Source of the DNA: Vibrio tetraodonis
GTDB taxonomy: Bacteria > Pseudomonadota > Gammaproteobacteria > Enterobacterales > Vibrionaceae
Reading direction: 5' to 3'
Assembly (NCBI RefSeq): GCF_003350295.1
Contig: NZ_QLYY01000026.1
Coordinates: forward strand, 1 to 64,000
Length of the DNA stretch: 64,000 bases
Shown here: piece after piece, positions 9,208-18,553 of the stretch
Layout of the letters: each line of letters opens with the position of its first letter
Position numbering within the stretch: the first letter of the stretch is position 1
Program-made: the position numbers and the translations under genes
Notes under the pieces: model-generated
The model's input: only the letters and a program-made list of their open reading frames with translations
Told to the model about the DNA's origin: nothing
Database searches by the model: none

Positions 9208-10668
9208 TTAAAGTAGGCGTTTGCGCTGACTCGAAGGGGCGATGCCTAGAGATTCTCGGTATTTCGCTATGGTTCGTCTAGCGACCTGAATCCCCTGGTC
9301 AGCAAGTAGAGCTGCAATCTTACTGTCACTGAGTGGTTTGGCACTATTTTCGGCAGCAACCAACTTTTTGATCAAAGCTCGGATTGCAGTGGATGAACAC
9401 TCTCCACCATTATCAGTGCTTACATGGCTAGAAAAGAAATATTTTAATTCAAAAATACCTCTCGGAGTGTGCATGAATTTCTGGGTCGTTACCCTTGAAA
9501 TTGTCGATTCGTGCATATCGACATCCAGAGCGACATCATTGAGTACCATGGGTTTCATTGCTTCTTCCCCATACTCAAAGAAATCACGCTGATGTTCAAC
9601 GATACATTTTGCAACCTTTAACAAAGTTTCATTTCTGCTTTCTAGACTTTTTATCAGCCATTTCGCTTCTTGTAGATTGGAGCGAATATATTGGCTATCG
9701 GAGCTGTTCCCCTTTCCTAAAGCTGCATAATGTTGGTTTACTTTCAGTCTGGGTATAGAGTCAGGGTTTATGGTTACCCGCCATTTACCATGCTCTTTAA
9801 ATACAGATACATCTGGAATGACATATTCAGCGTGCTCTGCTGCAATACGACTGCCAGGTCTTGGGTCCAATTGTTGGATTAAATTTAAGGCTTCTTTAAG
9901 ATCGGACTCTTTTAGCTTAGCATCTCTTATAATCAGCTTATAATCGCGATTGCCTAGCTGATCAATATGTTCAGTCAGCACTAATTGAGCTTCTTTTAGC
10001 CAAGGAGTATCCTCGGGGAAAGCGGCAAGCTGCAGTAGCAGGCAATCTTGCAAATTATTTGATGCAACGCCTAAGGGATCAAACTGCTGAATACGCTTGC
10101 GGACGGCTTCAATTTCATCAAGCTCAATTTCTTCATGGTTAAAGCTTTCGAGAATATCTTGGGTCGATATTGTGAGGTAGCCATAGTCGTCTATAGCGTC
10201 AATTATCGCCATAGCTATGGTTCTGTCCGTGTCACTAAATGGGGTTAAATCCAACTGCCAAGTAAGGTAATCATGTAGTGATTGAGTGGTTTCACCTTGG
10301 TATACGGGAGTGTCGTCATCTAAAGCTAAGCCAGTACTGCCTGTATTCGCGCTGTACACATCTTCCCATGTTGTATCAATTTCGAGTTCTTTACTTATTT
10401 CTGAAGTTTCGATAAGTTCTGAACTGTCTTTCACCTCTGGCTCTGTGACTTCAGAACTACTTTCTTTTTCTTCCCTCACTGACTTTTCTTCGGGGTTTGT
10501 ATTGTCTTCTGAGTTCTCTTCTACTTCTAACAGAGGGTTGGAGTCCAAGGCTTCTTGAATCTCTTGCTGGAGATCCAGAGTAGATAGTTGCAGCAAGCGA
10601 ATGGCTTGTTGCAACTGTGGGGTCATTGCTAACTGTTGTCCTAGCTTGAGTTGTAATGAGGGTTTCAT
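9208..10668 (-). CDS. rpoN: RNA polymerase sigma-54 factor RpoN
   Basis: 486 residues. Region I is glutamine- and leucine-rich (residues 1-50: LGQQLAMTPQLQQAIRLLQL). Region II is a very acidic linker (about 50-115). The core-binding and DNA-binding regions follow, and the RpoN box ARRTIAKYRE lies about 15 residues from the end and reads the -24 promoter element. In Vibrio this sigma factor drives flagellar, nitrogen and quorum-sensing-sRNA promoters. It is located 54 bases after lptB in the same direction, as in E. coli. Confidence 0.97.
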   Translation of the reverse strand: MKPSLQLKLGQQLAMTPQLQQAIRLLQLSTLDLQQEIQEALDSNPLLEVEENSEDNTNPEEKSVREEKESSSEVTEPEVKDSSELIETSEISKELEIDTTWEDVYSANTGSTGLALDDDTPVYQGETTQSLHDYLTWQLDLTPFSDTDRTIAMAIIDAIDDYGYLTISTQDILESFNHEEIELDEIEAVRKRIQQFDPLGVASNNLQDCLLLQLAAFPEDTPWLKEAQLVLTEHIDQLGNRDYKLIIRDAKLKESDLKEALNLIQQLDPRPGSRIAAEHAEYVIPDVSVFKEHGKWRVTINPDSIPRLKVNQHYAALGKGNSSDSQYIRSNLQEAKWLIKSLESRNETLLKVAKCIVEHQRDFFEYGEEAMKPMVLNDVALDVDMHESTISRVTTQKFMHTPRGIFELKYFFSSHVSTDNGGECSSTAIRALIKKLVAAENSAKPLSDSKIAALLADQGIQVARRTIAKYRESLGIAPSSQRKRLL

Positions 10669-10722
10669 TCAGTATTATTTGCCTTAGAAGATGCTATAGA
10701 ATCTTATCGTTCTTCAGTTTAA

Positions 10723-11448
10723 TCATAGACGGAATTGTTCACCGAGATAAACTTGTTTTACTTGTTCATTGTTAAGCACTTGATCTGGCGTACCTTCAGC
10801 AATCAAGTGCCCTTGGCTGACTATGTATGCTTTTTCACATACATCCAATGTCTCACGCACATTATGGTCTGTTATAAGTACACCCAACCCACGATCACGT
10901 AAGTGTTCAATGATCTTTTTGATATCGATGACTGAAATAGGATCGACACCAGCAAAGGGCTCATCTAACAAAATAAACTGAGGATTGGCGGCAAGAGCTC
11001 TGGCGATTTCTACGCGTCGACGTTCCCCGCCAGAGAGTGCCATACCTGCACTGTGTCGAATGTGCTGAATATGAAACTCCTCAAGTAAATCTTCCAGTTT
11101 GTCTTGTCTTTGCTCGCGTGTAAGCTCGTCACGAGTTTCCAGAACTGCCATGATGTTATCTTCAACTGACAGTTTGCGAAAGATAGAAGCTTCTTGCGGT
11201 AAGTAGCCAATTCCCATTCGAGAACGGCTGTGCATAGGAAGGATACTAATATCTTTACCGTCAATGGTAATGGATCCCTCATCGCGAGCGACAAGACCAA
11301 CTATCATGTAAAACGACGTGGTTTTACCAGCACCATTGGGGCCGAGTAGACCAACAATTTGCCCTGAAGTCACTTCTAGGCTTACATCGCTGACAACTCG
11401 TCGGTTACCGTAAGTCTTTGCTAAGTGCTCTGCTTTTAATTTTGCCAT
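10723..11448 (-). CDS. lptB: LPS export ABC transporter ATPase LptB
   Basis: 241-residue ABC ATPase that powers LPS extraction from the inner membrane by LptB2FG; lptF and lptG are at 50.3-52.5 kb. Walker A is GPNGAGKTT (about 36-44), the signature ALSGGERRRVEIARAL, and Walker B FILLDEPFAGVDP. The start is 2 bases after the lptA stop, so the two are surely co-transcribed. Confidence 0.97.
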   Translation of the reverse strand: MAKLKAEHLAKTYGNRRVVSDVSLEVTSGQIVGLLGPNGAGKTTSFYMIVGLVARDEGSITIDGKDISILPMHSRSRMGIGYLPQEASIFRKLSVEDNIMAVLETRDELTREQRQDKLEDLLEEFHIQHIRHSAGMALSGGERRRVEIARALAANPQFILLDEPFAGVDPISVIDIKKIIEHLRDRGLGVLITDHNVRETLDVCEKAYIVSQGHLIAEGTPDQVLNNEQVKQVYLGEQFRL

Positions 11449-11450
11449 AG

Positions 11451-11948
11451 TTATTCTTGAATCGTTTGTGGCTGAAGGATTGTTTTTACACGCTCACCCG
11501 TTTGATTTCCATCTGCGATAAGCTTCTGATCAGAAATTTTGTATCGAATTTTTTTGCTGCGTATTTCACTATCATCCTGAGATAGCATCGCTTTTTCTAT
11601 CATGATCAATTCGTCTTTGACGACTTTGTAGTAGAGCTCTTTTGCTTCACCATAAAGTGTTTTTCCATCGTCAGTGAGCTGTGAAAAAGTGGCAAGATCG
11701 CCATACCCTTCTATTTCCTGAATTGTACCATCCTTTGGGTTGCGGGTGACGATAACCTTATCCGCATTAATATTGATACTTCCTTGCTTGAGTGTGACCT
11801 CTCCTATAAAGGTCGCTTTATTGCTTTGCATATCAAGCTGCTGAGTTGCAGAATTGATATAGGCTGGTTGATCTAGGTCAGTCGACAAGGCAAAGACTGG
11901 TCCTGAAATTAGTAAAAAAGAAATTAGGCTAAGGTGTGACAGTTTCAT
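11451..11948 (-). CDS. lptA: LPS transport periplasmic protein LptA
   Basis: About 165 residues. It has a cleavable signal peptide (MKLSHLSLISFLLISGPVFA) and an OstA/LptA jellyroll that forms the periplasmic bridge carrying LPS from LptC to LptD. An in-frame TTG and an ATG lie upstream, but the ATG at 11948 places the signal peptide at the N-terminus and is chosen. It then overlaps the end of lptC by 20 bases, implying coupled translation. Confidence 0.93.
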   Translation of the reverse strand: MKLSHLSLISFLLISGPVFALSTDLDQPAYINSATQQLDMQSNKATFIGEVTLKQGSININADKVIVTRNPKDGTIQEIEGYGDLATFSQLTDDGKTLYGEAKELYYKVVKDELIMIEKAMLSQDDSEIRSKKIRYKISDQKLIADGNQTGERVKTILQPQTIQE

Positions 11949-12492
11949 ATCTACTTTGTACGTTATTGTATAGGGTTGCATTATTCTCGGCAAAGTTACC
12001 TTTCATCGCTTGACCTACGGTTTCAAATTGTGGTCCGACCAAAGTAACTTGGTTATCAGCCCAAAAGTCACGATTATCCAGTTGAATGCTCAGTATTTCG
12101 GTTGACATAGTATCAAAACCTGATTCAGGCAGTAGGTTTTTTGCAAGTACATTTGTTCTCAGAGTCAGGACATGGTCTTTATCCAAGGTGCCCTGTTCAG
12201 CTGTGACCTCCCACTCATGTGTCGTTCCCTCTCTGTAAACTTTTAAGACTGGGTGATCAAAAATGGTATTACCGCTTGTGGCGTAGTGGTCAAGTCTAAC
12301 AGAGGTAATGACATAGCTGCGAATACCTTGCTCGTTGAATGAGGTGTTGGTTAGGTTTTCACCGCTAAACATGGGTAGTTCAGTGTTTGGTTCAACCTGT
12401 ATGTCGTACCCATCGCTTCTCTCGATCAAATAGTATGTTGACCAAGAAATAACGAATGCCAGCAAAAGGTAACCGATACGAGATAAGCTCAT
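11929..12492 (-). CDS. lptC: LPS export protein LptC
   Basis: 187 residues with a single N-terminal membrane anchor (about residues 6-23) and a periplasmic LptC beta-jellyroll. It receives LPS from LptB2FG and hands it to LptA. Its start overlaps the kdsC stop in an ATGA. The order kdsD-kdsC-lptC-lptA-lptB is the conserved one. Confidence 0.95.
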   Translation of the reverse strand: MSLSRIGYLLLAFVISWSTYYLIERSDGYDIQVEPNTELPMFSGENLTNTSFNEQGIRSYVITSVRLDHYATSGNTIFDHPVLKVYREGTTHEWEVTAEQGTLDKDHVLTLRTNVLAKNLLPESGFDTMSTEILSIQLDNRDFWADNQVTLVGPQFETVGQAMKGNFAENNATLYNNVQSRYETVTP

Positions 12493-13046
12493 ATACTCAG
12501 ACCTTGATGGACTTCAAGTTCATTACGAGACTGTAAGATAAGGTCACAGACTTCTCTGACAGCACCATGCCCGCCAAGTGTTTTAGTGACATAGTTTGCT
12601 CGCTGTACCAATAAGGGATGACCGTCTGCTACGCACACTTTTAATGCCACTTTTTCCATTACGGGCCAATCGATGAGATCATCGCCGATGTAGCCAGTAT
12701 GTTTTGGTGATATTTTCAACTTATCACATATGTCTTGATAGGCCTGTAGTTTGTCATCCTGACCTTGGTAGACCAGCGATATGCCAAGAGCGTGCATGCG
12801 ATTTTCCACAATGTTTGACTGTCGTCCGGTGATGATTGCGACTTCGATACCTGCGTTCATCAGTGACTTAACACCATACCCATCTCTGGTGTGGAAAGTT
12901 TTTAATTCTTCACCATTATTACCCATGTAAATGAGCCCATCAGAAAACACACCATCCACGTCGCAAATCAACAACTTAACACTTTTGGCAATATTAAATG
13001 TTTTTGGTTCCACTGGTTTGTATAAAGTTTGAATCATAGTCGACAT
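12489..13046 (-). CDS. kdsC: KDO-8-phosphate phosphatase KdsC
   Basis: 185-residue HAD-superfamily phosphatase releasing KDO from KDO-8-phosphate for LPS inner-core synthesis. Motif I is CDVDGVFSDG with the nucleophile Asp, motif II the T of AIITGR, and motif IV GDDLIDWPVM. It overlaps kdsD by one base (TAATG) and lptC by four. Confidence 0.96.
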   Translation of the reverse strand: MSTMIQTLYKPVEPKTFNIAKSVKLLICDVDGVFSDGLIYMGNNGEELKTFHTRDGYGVKSLMNAGIEVAIITGRQSNIVENRMHALGISLVYQGQDDKLQAYQDICDKLKISPKHTGYIGDDLIDWPVMEKVALKVCVADGHPLLVQRANYVTKTLGGHGAVREVCDLILQSRNELEVHQGLSI

Positions 13047-14011
13047 TACATGACTCCTGCTTTCAATAGGTCATGCATGTTTAGTGCACCCACTACTTTA
13101 TCTTTATCACACAAAATAAGACCATTTATCGACTTATCTTGCATTAAGTTGAGCCCTTCTGCGGCAAGAATGTTGGGATTAGCTGTCGTTGGGTGAGTGG
13201 TCATGACGTCGCTGATTTTTGCGTTATGTATGTCAACACGTTTGTCGAGTATTCGGCGCAGATCACCATCAGTAAAAATACCGACCAGTTTTTGATTCTC
13301 GTCAACGACTGCTGCCATCCCAAGACCTTTTTGACTAATGACTAACAATACGTCTCTAACAAGGGTTTCGGGTTTCACTAGAGGAAGCTTGTCACCTGTG
13401 TGCATAATATCAGAAAGCCTCAGTAATAGCTTTCTTCCTAAAGCACCTCCTGGGTGTGATAAAGCAAAATCTTCAGCTGTAAAACCGCGAGCTTGAAGTA
13501 AAGCGATCGCCAAGGCATCTCCCATAGCCAGAGTGGCTGTTGTACTGGCAGTTGGAGCCAGACCTAAAGGACATGCCTCTCTAGGAACGGTGACTTGCAG
13601 GTGATAGTCAGACAATTTCGCCATCGTCGAAGAAGGTTTGCCTGTCATACTTATGACTTTAATGTTTAATCTTTTGAGTACTGGAAACAAAGCTAGAATC
13701 TCTGAGGATTCACCAGAGTTAGAGATCGCAAGGAGAATATCTCCAGCTTTTATCATGCCGAGATCGCCATGAGCGGCTTCGCCTGGATGAACAAAAAATG
13801 CTGAGGTACCTGTGCTAGCAAGTGTGGCTGCAATTTTTTTTCCAATATGACCAGATTTTCCCATACCCATGACCACAACTTTCCCATCATGGTTGGAGAG
13901 AATAAGCTCACAAGTATCTGCAAAATTATCATTTACATATTGTTCGAGCTGTTCAAGAGCCTCGATCTCTGTATTCAACACTGCAAGGGCAGCGGAGCGA
14001 AAGTCAAACAT
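13046..14011 (-). CDS. kdsD: D-arabinose-5-phosphate isomerase KdsD
   Basis: 321 residues. An N-terminal SIS domain (about 35-180, with GMGKSGHIGKKIAATLASTG) is followed by two CBS domains (about 205-321). It converts ribulose-5-phosphate to arabinose-5-phosphate, the first step toward KDO. It is the second gene of the yrbG-kdsD-kdsC-lptCAB run, 23 bases after yrbG. Confidence 0.96.
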   Translation of the reverse strand: MFDFRSAALAVLNTEIEALEQLEQYVNDNFADTCELILSNHDGKVVVMGMGKSGHIGKKIAATLASTGTSAFFVHPGEAAHGDLGMIKAGDILLAISNSGESSEILALFPVLKRLNIKVISMTGKPSSTMAKLSDYHLQVTVPREACPLGLAPTASTTATLAMGDALAIALLQARGFTAEDFALSHPGGALGRKLLLRLSDIMHTGDKLPLVKPETLVRDVLLVISQKGLGMAAVVDENQKLVGIFTDGDLRRILDKRVDIHNAKISDVMTTHPTTANPNILAAEGLNLMQDKSINGLILCDKDKVVGALNMHDLLKAGVM

Positions 14012-14034
14012 GTCAAACTCCCAGCAATTAAAGT

Positions 14035-15006
14035 TTAAGCGGTCATATTGAGGATTAAGTATCCTTGATATGTAATAAAACAGCAGAAAAGTATGGCACC
14101 CTCAATACGATTAATACTTCGTGATTTACCCAAAGCCATAGCAACTAAAAGCAAAGAGACACCCAGCATGATCCAAAAGTCTCTTCCCATGGCATATTGA
14201 CTAAGAATGGATGGATTCAAAATTCCGGGAATGCCCATGACGGCAAGGATATTAAAAACGTTAGAGCCGATAATATTACCTACAGCGAGGTCGTCCTCGC
14301 CTTTCATCACTCCAGCGAGAGAAGCAGCAAGTTCTGGTAAGCTCGTGCCGACCGCTATTATAGTCAGTCCAATCACAAGATCACTCATACCAAAATATTG
14401 GGCAATGTAGACAGCCCTATCGACCAACGTATCTGCGGCAATAGGTAAGATAACCAATCCGACAACTACCCAGATTACTGCTTTGAGATTACTAACACCC
14501 TCTGGTATCTCTGATTCTTGTTCTTCGAGTAAAGGGTCCTGTTGACCGCTTTGTTGCTCTTTTCGGCTAATCCGTAGCATAGCGACTATAAAAGCGGTAA
14601 AGAGAACAAACAGTAAGACACCTTCATAAAAACCAAGTCGGCTATCCCATAGTAATACTCCAGCCAGAATGGTTACACCAATCATTAGGGGGAACTCTCT
14701 ACGGAGGATCGCCGAGCTAATCGACAAGGGTTTGACCATTGCAGTAATACCAAGAATTAATGCTATATTAGCAATGTTTGAGCCTAATACGTTGCCAACC
14801 GCTGTATCTGTTTTGCCACCTAACGCAGCGGTTGCTGATACCATCATTTCTGGTGCAGAAGAGCCCATCGCCAAGATGGTCATGCCGATAACAAGGGGAG
14901 AAATACCCATGTTTCGTGCTAATGCTGCAGCACCAAAAACGAGCTTATCAGCACTCCAAACTAGAAAGCCTAATCCAACAACCAGAAACGCAATCGCTTC
15001 AAACAT
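14035..15006 (-). CDS. yrbG: Calcium/sodium antiporter YrbG (CaCA family)
   Basis: Inner-membrane protein of about 323 residues with two inverted halves, each carrying a CaCA alpha repeat: GMTILAMGSSAPEMMVS in the first half and GLTIIAVGTSLPELAAS in the second, with the conserved acidic residues. The family exchanges Ca2+ for Na+. The frame stays open further upstream, but the ATG at 15006 has AAGGAT at good spacing and begins at the first helix. It heads the kds/lpt cluster and is divergent from mlaF, as in E. coli. Confidence 0.93.
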   Translation of the reverse strand: MFEAIAFLVVGLGFLVWSADKLVFGAAALARNMGISPLVIGMTILAMGSSAPEMMVSATAALGGKTDTAVGNVLGSNIANIALILGITAMVKPLSISSAILRREFPLMIGVTILAGVLLWDSRLGFYEGVLLFVLFTAFIVAMLRISRKEQQSGQQDPLLEEQESEIPEGVSNLKAVIWVVVGLVILPIAADTLVDRAVYIAQYFGMSDLVIGLTIIAVGTSLPELAASLAGVMKGEDDLAVGNIIGSNVFNILAVMGIPGILNPSILSQYAMGRDFWIMLGVSLLLVAMALGKSRSINRIEGAILFCCFITYQGYLILNMTA

Positions 15007-15245
15007 GGTGATCCTTAATTTAGTGGCTAAACGGATAAAATTAACAGCTGATTTTGACGGTTTAACTGAAAAAAGGGAAGTAATTAATTGCTCACTCACC
15101 AATAAAATTGATGGGCGATATCAGCTATGTAAAGAGAGATAAGTTTATTTAGTAAAATGTTAGCCATAATTCATTGAGCAGTGCTTTAAATTGTTACTTA
15201 ATGCGCTTATGATTGCCGATTCGAAGCGCTAAGTCAGGGTGTGCC

Positions 15246-16049
15246 ATGTCTTCTTCTGATCTTGTAACCATTAACAACTTAACTTTTTCCCGCGGTAAAA
15301 GGCGGATATTTGATGATGTTAGCCTGAATGTTCCGAGCGGAAAAATTACCGCGATTATGGGACCTTCTGGCATAGGAAAAACGACCTTATTACGTCTGAT
15401 TGGAGGGCAACTTCATCCAGAACAAGGAGAAGTGTGGTTTGATGGTAAAAATATTCCAACATTAAGTCGTAAGCGATTGTATCAAGAACGAAAAAAAATG
15501 AGCATGCTGTTCCAATCTGGCGCATTGTTCACTGATCTCAATGTTTTTGACAATGTTGCCTTTCCGCTTCGAGAGCATACTCATTTAAACGAAGAACTGA
15601 TTCGTACTTTAGTATTACTTAAGCTTGAAGCTGTGGGCTTACGTGGTGCGGCACAATTGATGCCAAGCGAGCTATCTGGTGGGATGGCTCGGAGAGCTGC
15701 GTTGGCGCGTGCAATAGCTCTTGATCCAAATCTCATCATGTATGATGAGCCATTTGTCGGTCAAGACCCTATTACAATGGGGGTTTTGGTCGAGTTGATT
15801 GGTAATCTAAATCAAGCTTTGGGTATTACTTCTGTGGTGGTGTCTCATGATGTTCCTGAGGTAATGAGTATCGCTGATTGGGTCTACATTTTGGCTAATG
15901 GTAAAATTATCGCCAAGGGAACGCCAGCAGAATTAAGAGCTAACCCGGATCCACAAGTACAACAATTTCTTCAAGGGGATGCCGATGGACCAGTGCCATT
16001 TCGTTTCCCCGCACAGTCTTTAGCGAAGGAGATCTTCGATGGCATTTGA
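15246..16049 (+). CDS. mlaF: Phospholipid-asymmetry ABC transporter ATPase MlaF
   Basis: 267-residue ABC ATPase of the MlaFEDB complex that moves phospholipid between the inner membrane and the periplasmic carrier MlaC, keeping the outer leaflet free of phospholipid. Walker A is GPSGIGKTT, the signature ELSGGMARRAALARAIA, Walker B LIMYDEPFVGQDP. The ATG at 15246 follows AGGG with 7 bases spacing; a longer in-frame start at 15213 is less likely. It overlaps mlaE by 11 bases. Confidence 0.96.
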   Translation: MSSSDLVTINNLTFSRGKRRIFDDVSLNVPSGKITAIMGPSGIGKTTLLRLIGGQLHPEQGEVWFDGKNIPTLSRKRLYQERKKMSMLFQSGALFTDLNVFDNVAFPLREHTHLNEELIRTLVLLKLEAVGLRGAAQLMPSELSGGMARRAALARAIALDPNLIMYDEPFVGQDPITMGVLVELIGNLNQALGITSVVVSHDVPEVMSIADWVYILANGKIIAKGTPAELRANPDPQVQQFLQGDADGPVPFRFPAQSLAKEIFDGI

Positions 16050-16830
16050 TCTGGCAGACTTTATTGCCGCTACAGGACGAAGAACACTCAATGTATTTGA
16101 GTCTTTTGGCCGCGCAAGTTTGATGTTGTTTGGTGCTCTGGCATCTCGACCTCAACCAATTAAAAATCTGCCTTTATTGATTAAGCAATTGTATAGCGTT
16201 GGCGTTCAATCTTTGATCATCATTGTATTATCGGGACTGTTTATCGGTATGGTATTGAGCCTGCAAGGTTACATCATTCTGGTGGATTTTGGTGCCGAGG
16301 GTGCTCTGGGGCAAATGGTCGCGTTGTCATTGCTCCGAGAATTGGGGCCTGTTGTTACTGCTCTTTTATTTGCAGGTAGAGCAGGATCGGCTTTGACCGC
16401 TGAAATTGGCTTGATGAAGGCAACTGAGCAGTTATCAAGTCTGGAAATGATGGCTGTCGATCCTCTAAAAAGGGTTATCGCACCGCGCTTTTGGGCAGGA
16501 GTGATATCAATGCCTATGCTAGCGATGATTTTTATGGCAGTGGGTATTTGGGGTGGCCAATTAGTGGGTGTCGATTGGAAAGGCATTGACCACGGGAGCT
16601 TCTGGGCTGCTATGCAAGCTTCGGTTGAACTCGGGCAGGATATCGGCAATAGCTTAATTAAGAGTTTAGTATTTGCTATCACAGTAACTTGGATAGCATT
16701 GTTCAATGGGTATGACGCTATTCCGACCTCAGAAGGGATAAGTCGAGCTACAACTCGTACCGTTGTACATTCTTCATTGGCAGTACTTGGTTTAGACTTT
16801 GTACTGACAGCCTTGATGTTTGGGAATTAA
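16039..16830 (+). CDS. mlaE: Phospholipid ABC transporter permease MlaE
   Basis: 263-residue inner-membrane permease of the MlaE family with about five hydrophobic segments and the conserved EIGLMKATEQLSSLEMMAVDP region that couples to MlaF. The ribosome site AAGGAG lies 8 bases before the ATG and inside the end of mlaF, typical of translational coupling. Confidence 0.97.
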   Translation: MAFDLADFIAATGRRTLNVFESFGRASLMLFGALASRPQPIKNLPLLIKQLYSVGVQSLIIIVLSGLFIGMVLSLQGYIILVDFGAEGALGQMVALSLLRELGPVVTALLFAGRAGSALTAEIGLMKATEQLSSLEMMAVDPLKRVIAPRFWAGVISMPMLAMIFMAVGIWGGQLVGVDWKGIDHGSFWAAMQASVELGQDIGNSLIKSLVFAITVTWIALFNGYDAIPTSEGISRATTRTVVHSSLAVLGLDFVLTALMFGN

Positions 16831-16832
16831 TT

Positions 16833-17327
16833 ATGCAACAAACAAGAAAAATTGAATTATGGGTTGGCACTTTTGTTATTGCTGGAATTTGCGCAGTTTT
16901 GGTGATGATTTTTCAAGTAGCTGACGTAAAAGGGTTGGGTACAAACGATACTTACACACTCAAAGCTGAGTTCGATAATATAGGAAGTTTAAAAGTACGC
17001 TCACCTGTTAAAGTTGGGGGAGTAGTCATCGGACGTGTGGCAGATATTGGACTCAATAAAGAAAATCTTCTTCCTGTCGTCACTATGTCAATTAACGCGG
17101 AATACGATCAATTTCCAGACACATCGAGCGTGAAGATATTAACTTCAGGTTTGATAGGCGAGCAATATATAGGGTTAACACCAGGCTTTGTTTTTGATGA
17201 TGAAGAGATGTTGGTCGATGGTAACTATATCGAAGATACTAAATCAGCTCTGGTATTAGAAGATCTGATAGGGCAAGTCTTATACAGTGTTGGTGGCGGT
17301 GATTCAGACAAGAAGGAAGAGGACTAA
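16833..17327 (+). CDS. mlaD: MCE-domain protein MlaD
   Basis: 164 residues: one N-terminal membrane helix (about 8-28) and a single periplasmic MCE domain (about 35-120). In the family it forms a hexameric ring on MlaE that contacts MlaC. It starts 2 bases after the mlaE stop. Confidence 0.96.
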   Translation: MQQTRKIELWVGTFVIAGICAVLVMIFQVADVKGLGTNDTYTLKAEFDNIGSLKVRSPVKVGGVVIGRVADIGLNKENLLPVVTMSINAEYDQFPDTSSVKILTSGLIGEQYIGLTPGFVFDDEEMLVDGNYIEDTKSALVLEDLIGQVLYSVGGGDSDKKEED

Positions 17328-17329
17328 TC

Positions 17330-17971
17330 ATGTTAAAGCGGTTATTAGTGAGCTTAGCTCTGTATACTGTCACCTTGACAGTAAATGCGACTGATATTGA
17401 CAAAACGCAGCCTTACCAAATGATGAAGCAGGTGTCAGAAATAGCTTTTAGTCGACTTAAGTCAGAACAGGAGGCTATTCATAAAAATCCCGATCACCTG
17501 AAAGTGATTGTCGAAGAAGAATTAATGCCGTATATCAACGAAAAATATGCCGCATTAAAGCTATTAGGACCTAATTTAAAAGGCGCTAAACGAGAAGATG
17601 TTGGTACGTTTATTAACGCTTTTCGAGCCTATATGGTGAGCTCTTACGCCCAGGTTTTAACTCAATACACTAACCAAGAGATTGAGTTTGGCCCTGAACC
17701 CAAAATAGATGCAAACAAGAAGATTACGGGCGTGAAAGTCGACATTATCGATAGCCCAAGGCCCAATATCAAGCTCGAATTTAAATTGAGAAAAGACAAA
17801 AAAACGGGTGAGTGGAAGGCTTTTGACATTATCGCTGAGGGAGTCAGTTTACTTTCCAGCAAACAATCAGAGTGGAGTACACAATTGCGTCAAGAGGGTA
17901 TCTTGTCTGTTGCTAAAGAACTTGAAGAACTGGCAGCTCGACCAATTCGTTTCGAGAGTAAAGACAAATGA
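17330..17971 (+). CDS. mlaC: Periplasmic phospholipid-binding protein MlaC
   Basis: 213 residues with a signal peptide (about residues 1-20, ending VNA) and the MlaC/Ttg2 fold. It shuttles phospholipid between MlaFEDB and the outer-membrane MlaA complex; mlaA is not in this window. It has a strong ribosome site (AAGGAAGAGGA) and overlaps mlaB by 4 bases. Confidence 0.95.
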   Translation: MLKRLLVSLALYTVTLTVNATDIDKTQPYQMMKQVSEIAFSRLKSEQEAIHKNPDHLKVIVEEELMPYINEKYAALKLLGPNLKGAKREDVGTFINAFRAYMVSSYAQVLTQYTNQEIEFGPEPKIDANKKITGVKVDIIDSPRPNIKLEFKLRKDKKTGEWKAFDIIAEGVSLLSSKQSEWSTQLRQEGILSVAKELEELAARPIRFESKDK

Positions 17972-18276
17972 GCTCGGAACAATGGCGGCAATTGTCTGAC
18001 GACAAATATCAGATACTAGGAGTGCTTGATAGAGAGTCTGTACCAGAATTGTGGGCGTTTTTGTCTCAATGGAATCCCGGTTACCCCAATATAGAGCTAA
18101 GTTTAGAAAAGGTAGAGAGAGTTGACTCTGCCGGTATGGTGATGCTAATTCATCTTTTAGAGCATGCAAAAATTAAAAACTGTCATATAATGCTCAGTTT
18201 CGTGCCGAAACAACTGCTAACTTTGTTTCAGTTGAGCAACGTTGAAGAATGTATCGATGGGCATATAAAGAAGTAA
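17968..18276 (+). CDS. mlaB: STAS-domain protein MlaB
   Basis: 102-residue cytosolic STAS-domain subunit of the Mla transporter; in E. coli it binds MlaF and is needed for complex stability and ATPase activity. The STAS core is visible in LEKVERVDSAGMVMLIHLLEHA, containing the conserved DSAG. It overlaps mlaC by ATGA. Confidence 0.92.
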   Translation: MSSEQWRQLSDDKYQILGVLDRESVPELWAFLSQWNPGYPNIELSLEKVERVDSAGMVMLIHLLEHAKIKNCHIMLSFVPKQLLTLFQLSNVEECIDGHIKK

Positions 18277-18289
18277 ACAGGGGTAAGTG

Positions 18290-18544
18290 GTGGATAGTGC
18301 CAAAGTACAGCAAATTTTAGAGCAAGCACTTAATTTAGAAGAACTTCACGTCAAAGGTGAGGGTAGCCATTACGAGGTCGTGGCGGTAGATGCTTGTTTT
18401 GAAGGAATGAGTCGAGTCAAAAAACAACAGTTGGTATATGCTCCATTGATGGAATATATTCAACGAAATGACATCCATGCCGTTTCTATTAAGGCTTACT
18501 CCCCAGACGAGTGGGCTCGAGATAAGAAACTGATGTCTCTGTAA
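18290..18544 (+). CDS. ibaG: BolA-family protein IbaG
   Basis: 84-residue BolA-like protein. The conserved block (GMSRVKKQQLVY, then the I-A-V-SIKAY-PDEWA region) matches E. coli IbaG (YrbA), a partner of monothiol glutaredoxins linked to acid stress and iron-sulfur trafficking. Two GTG codons in tandem (18287 and 18290) could start it; the second has the better spacing to AGGGG. It lies between mlaB and murA, the conserved location. Confidence 0.92.
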   Translation: MDSAKVQQILEQALNLEELHVKGEGSHYEVVAVDACFEGMSRVKKQQLVYAPLMEYIQRNDIHAVSIKAYSPDEWARDKKLMSL

Positions 18545-18553
18545 GGGTTAATA

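Noticed and set aside
14669..15142. Plus-strand 157-codon frame opposite yrbG
   Set aside because: Shadow of the repetitive hydrophobic codons of yrbG; amino-acid content is the reverse-strand artefact of a membrane protein.
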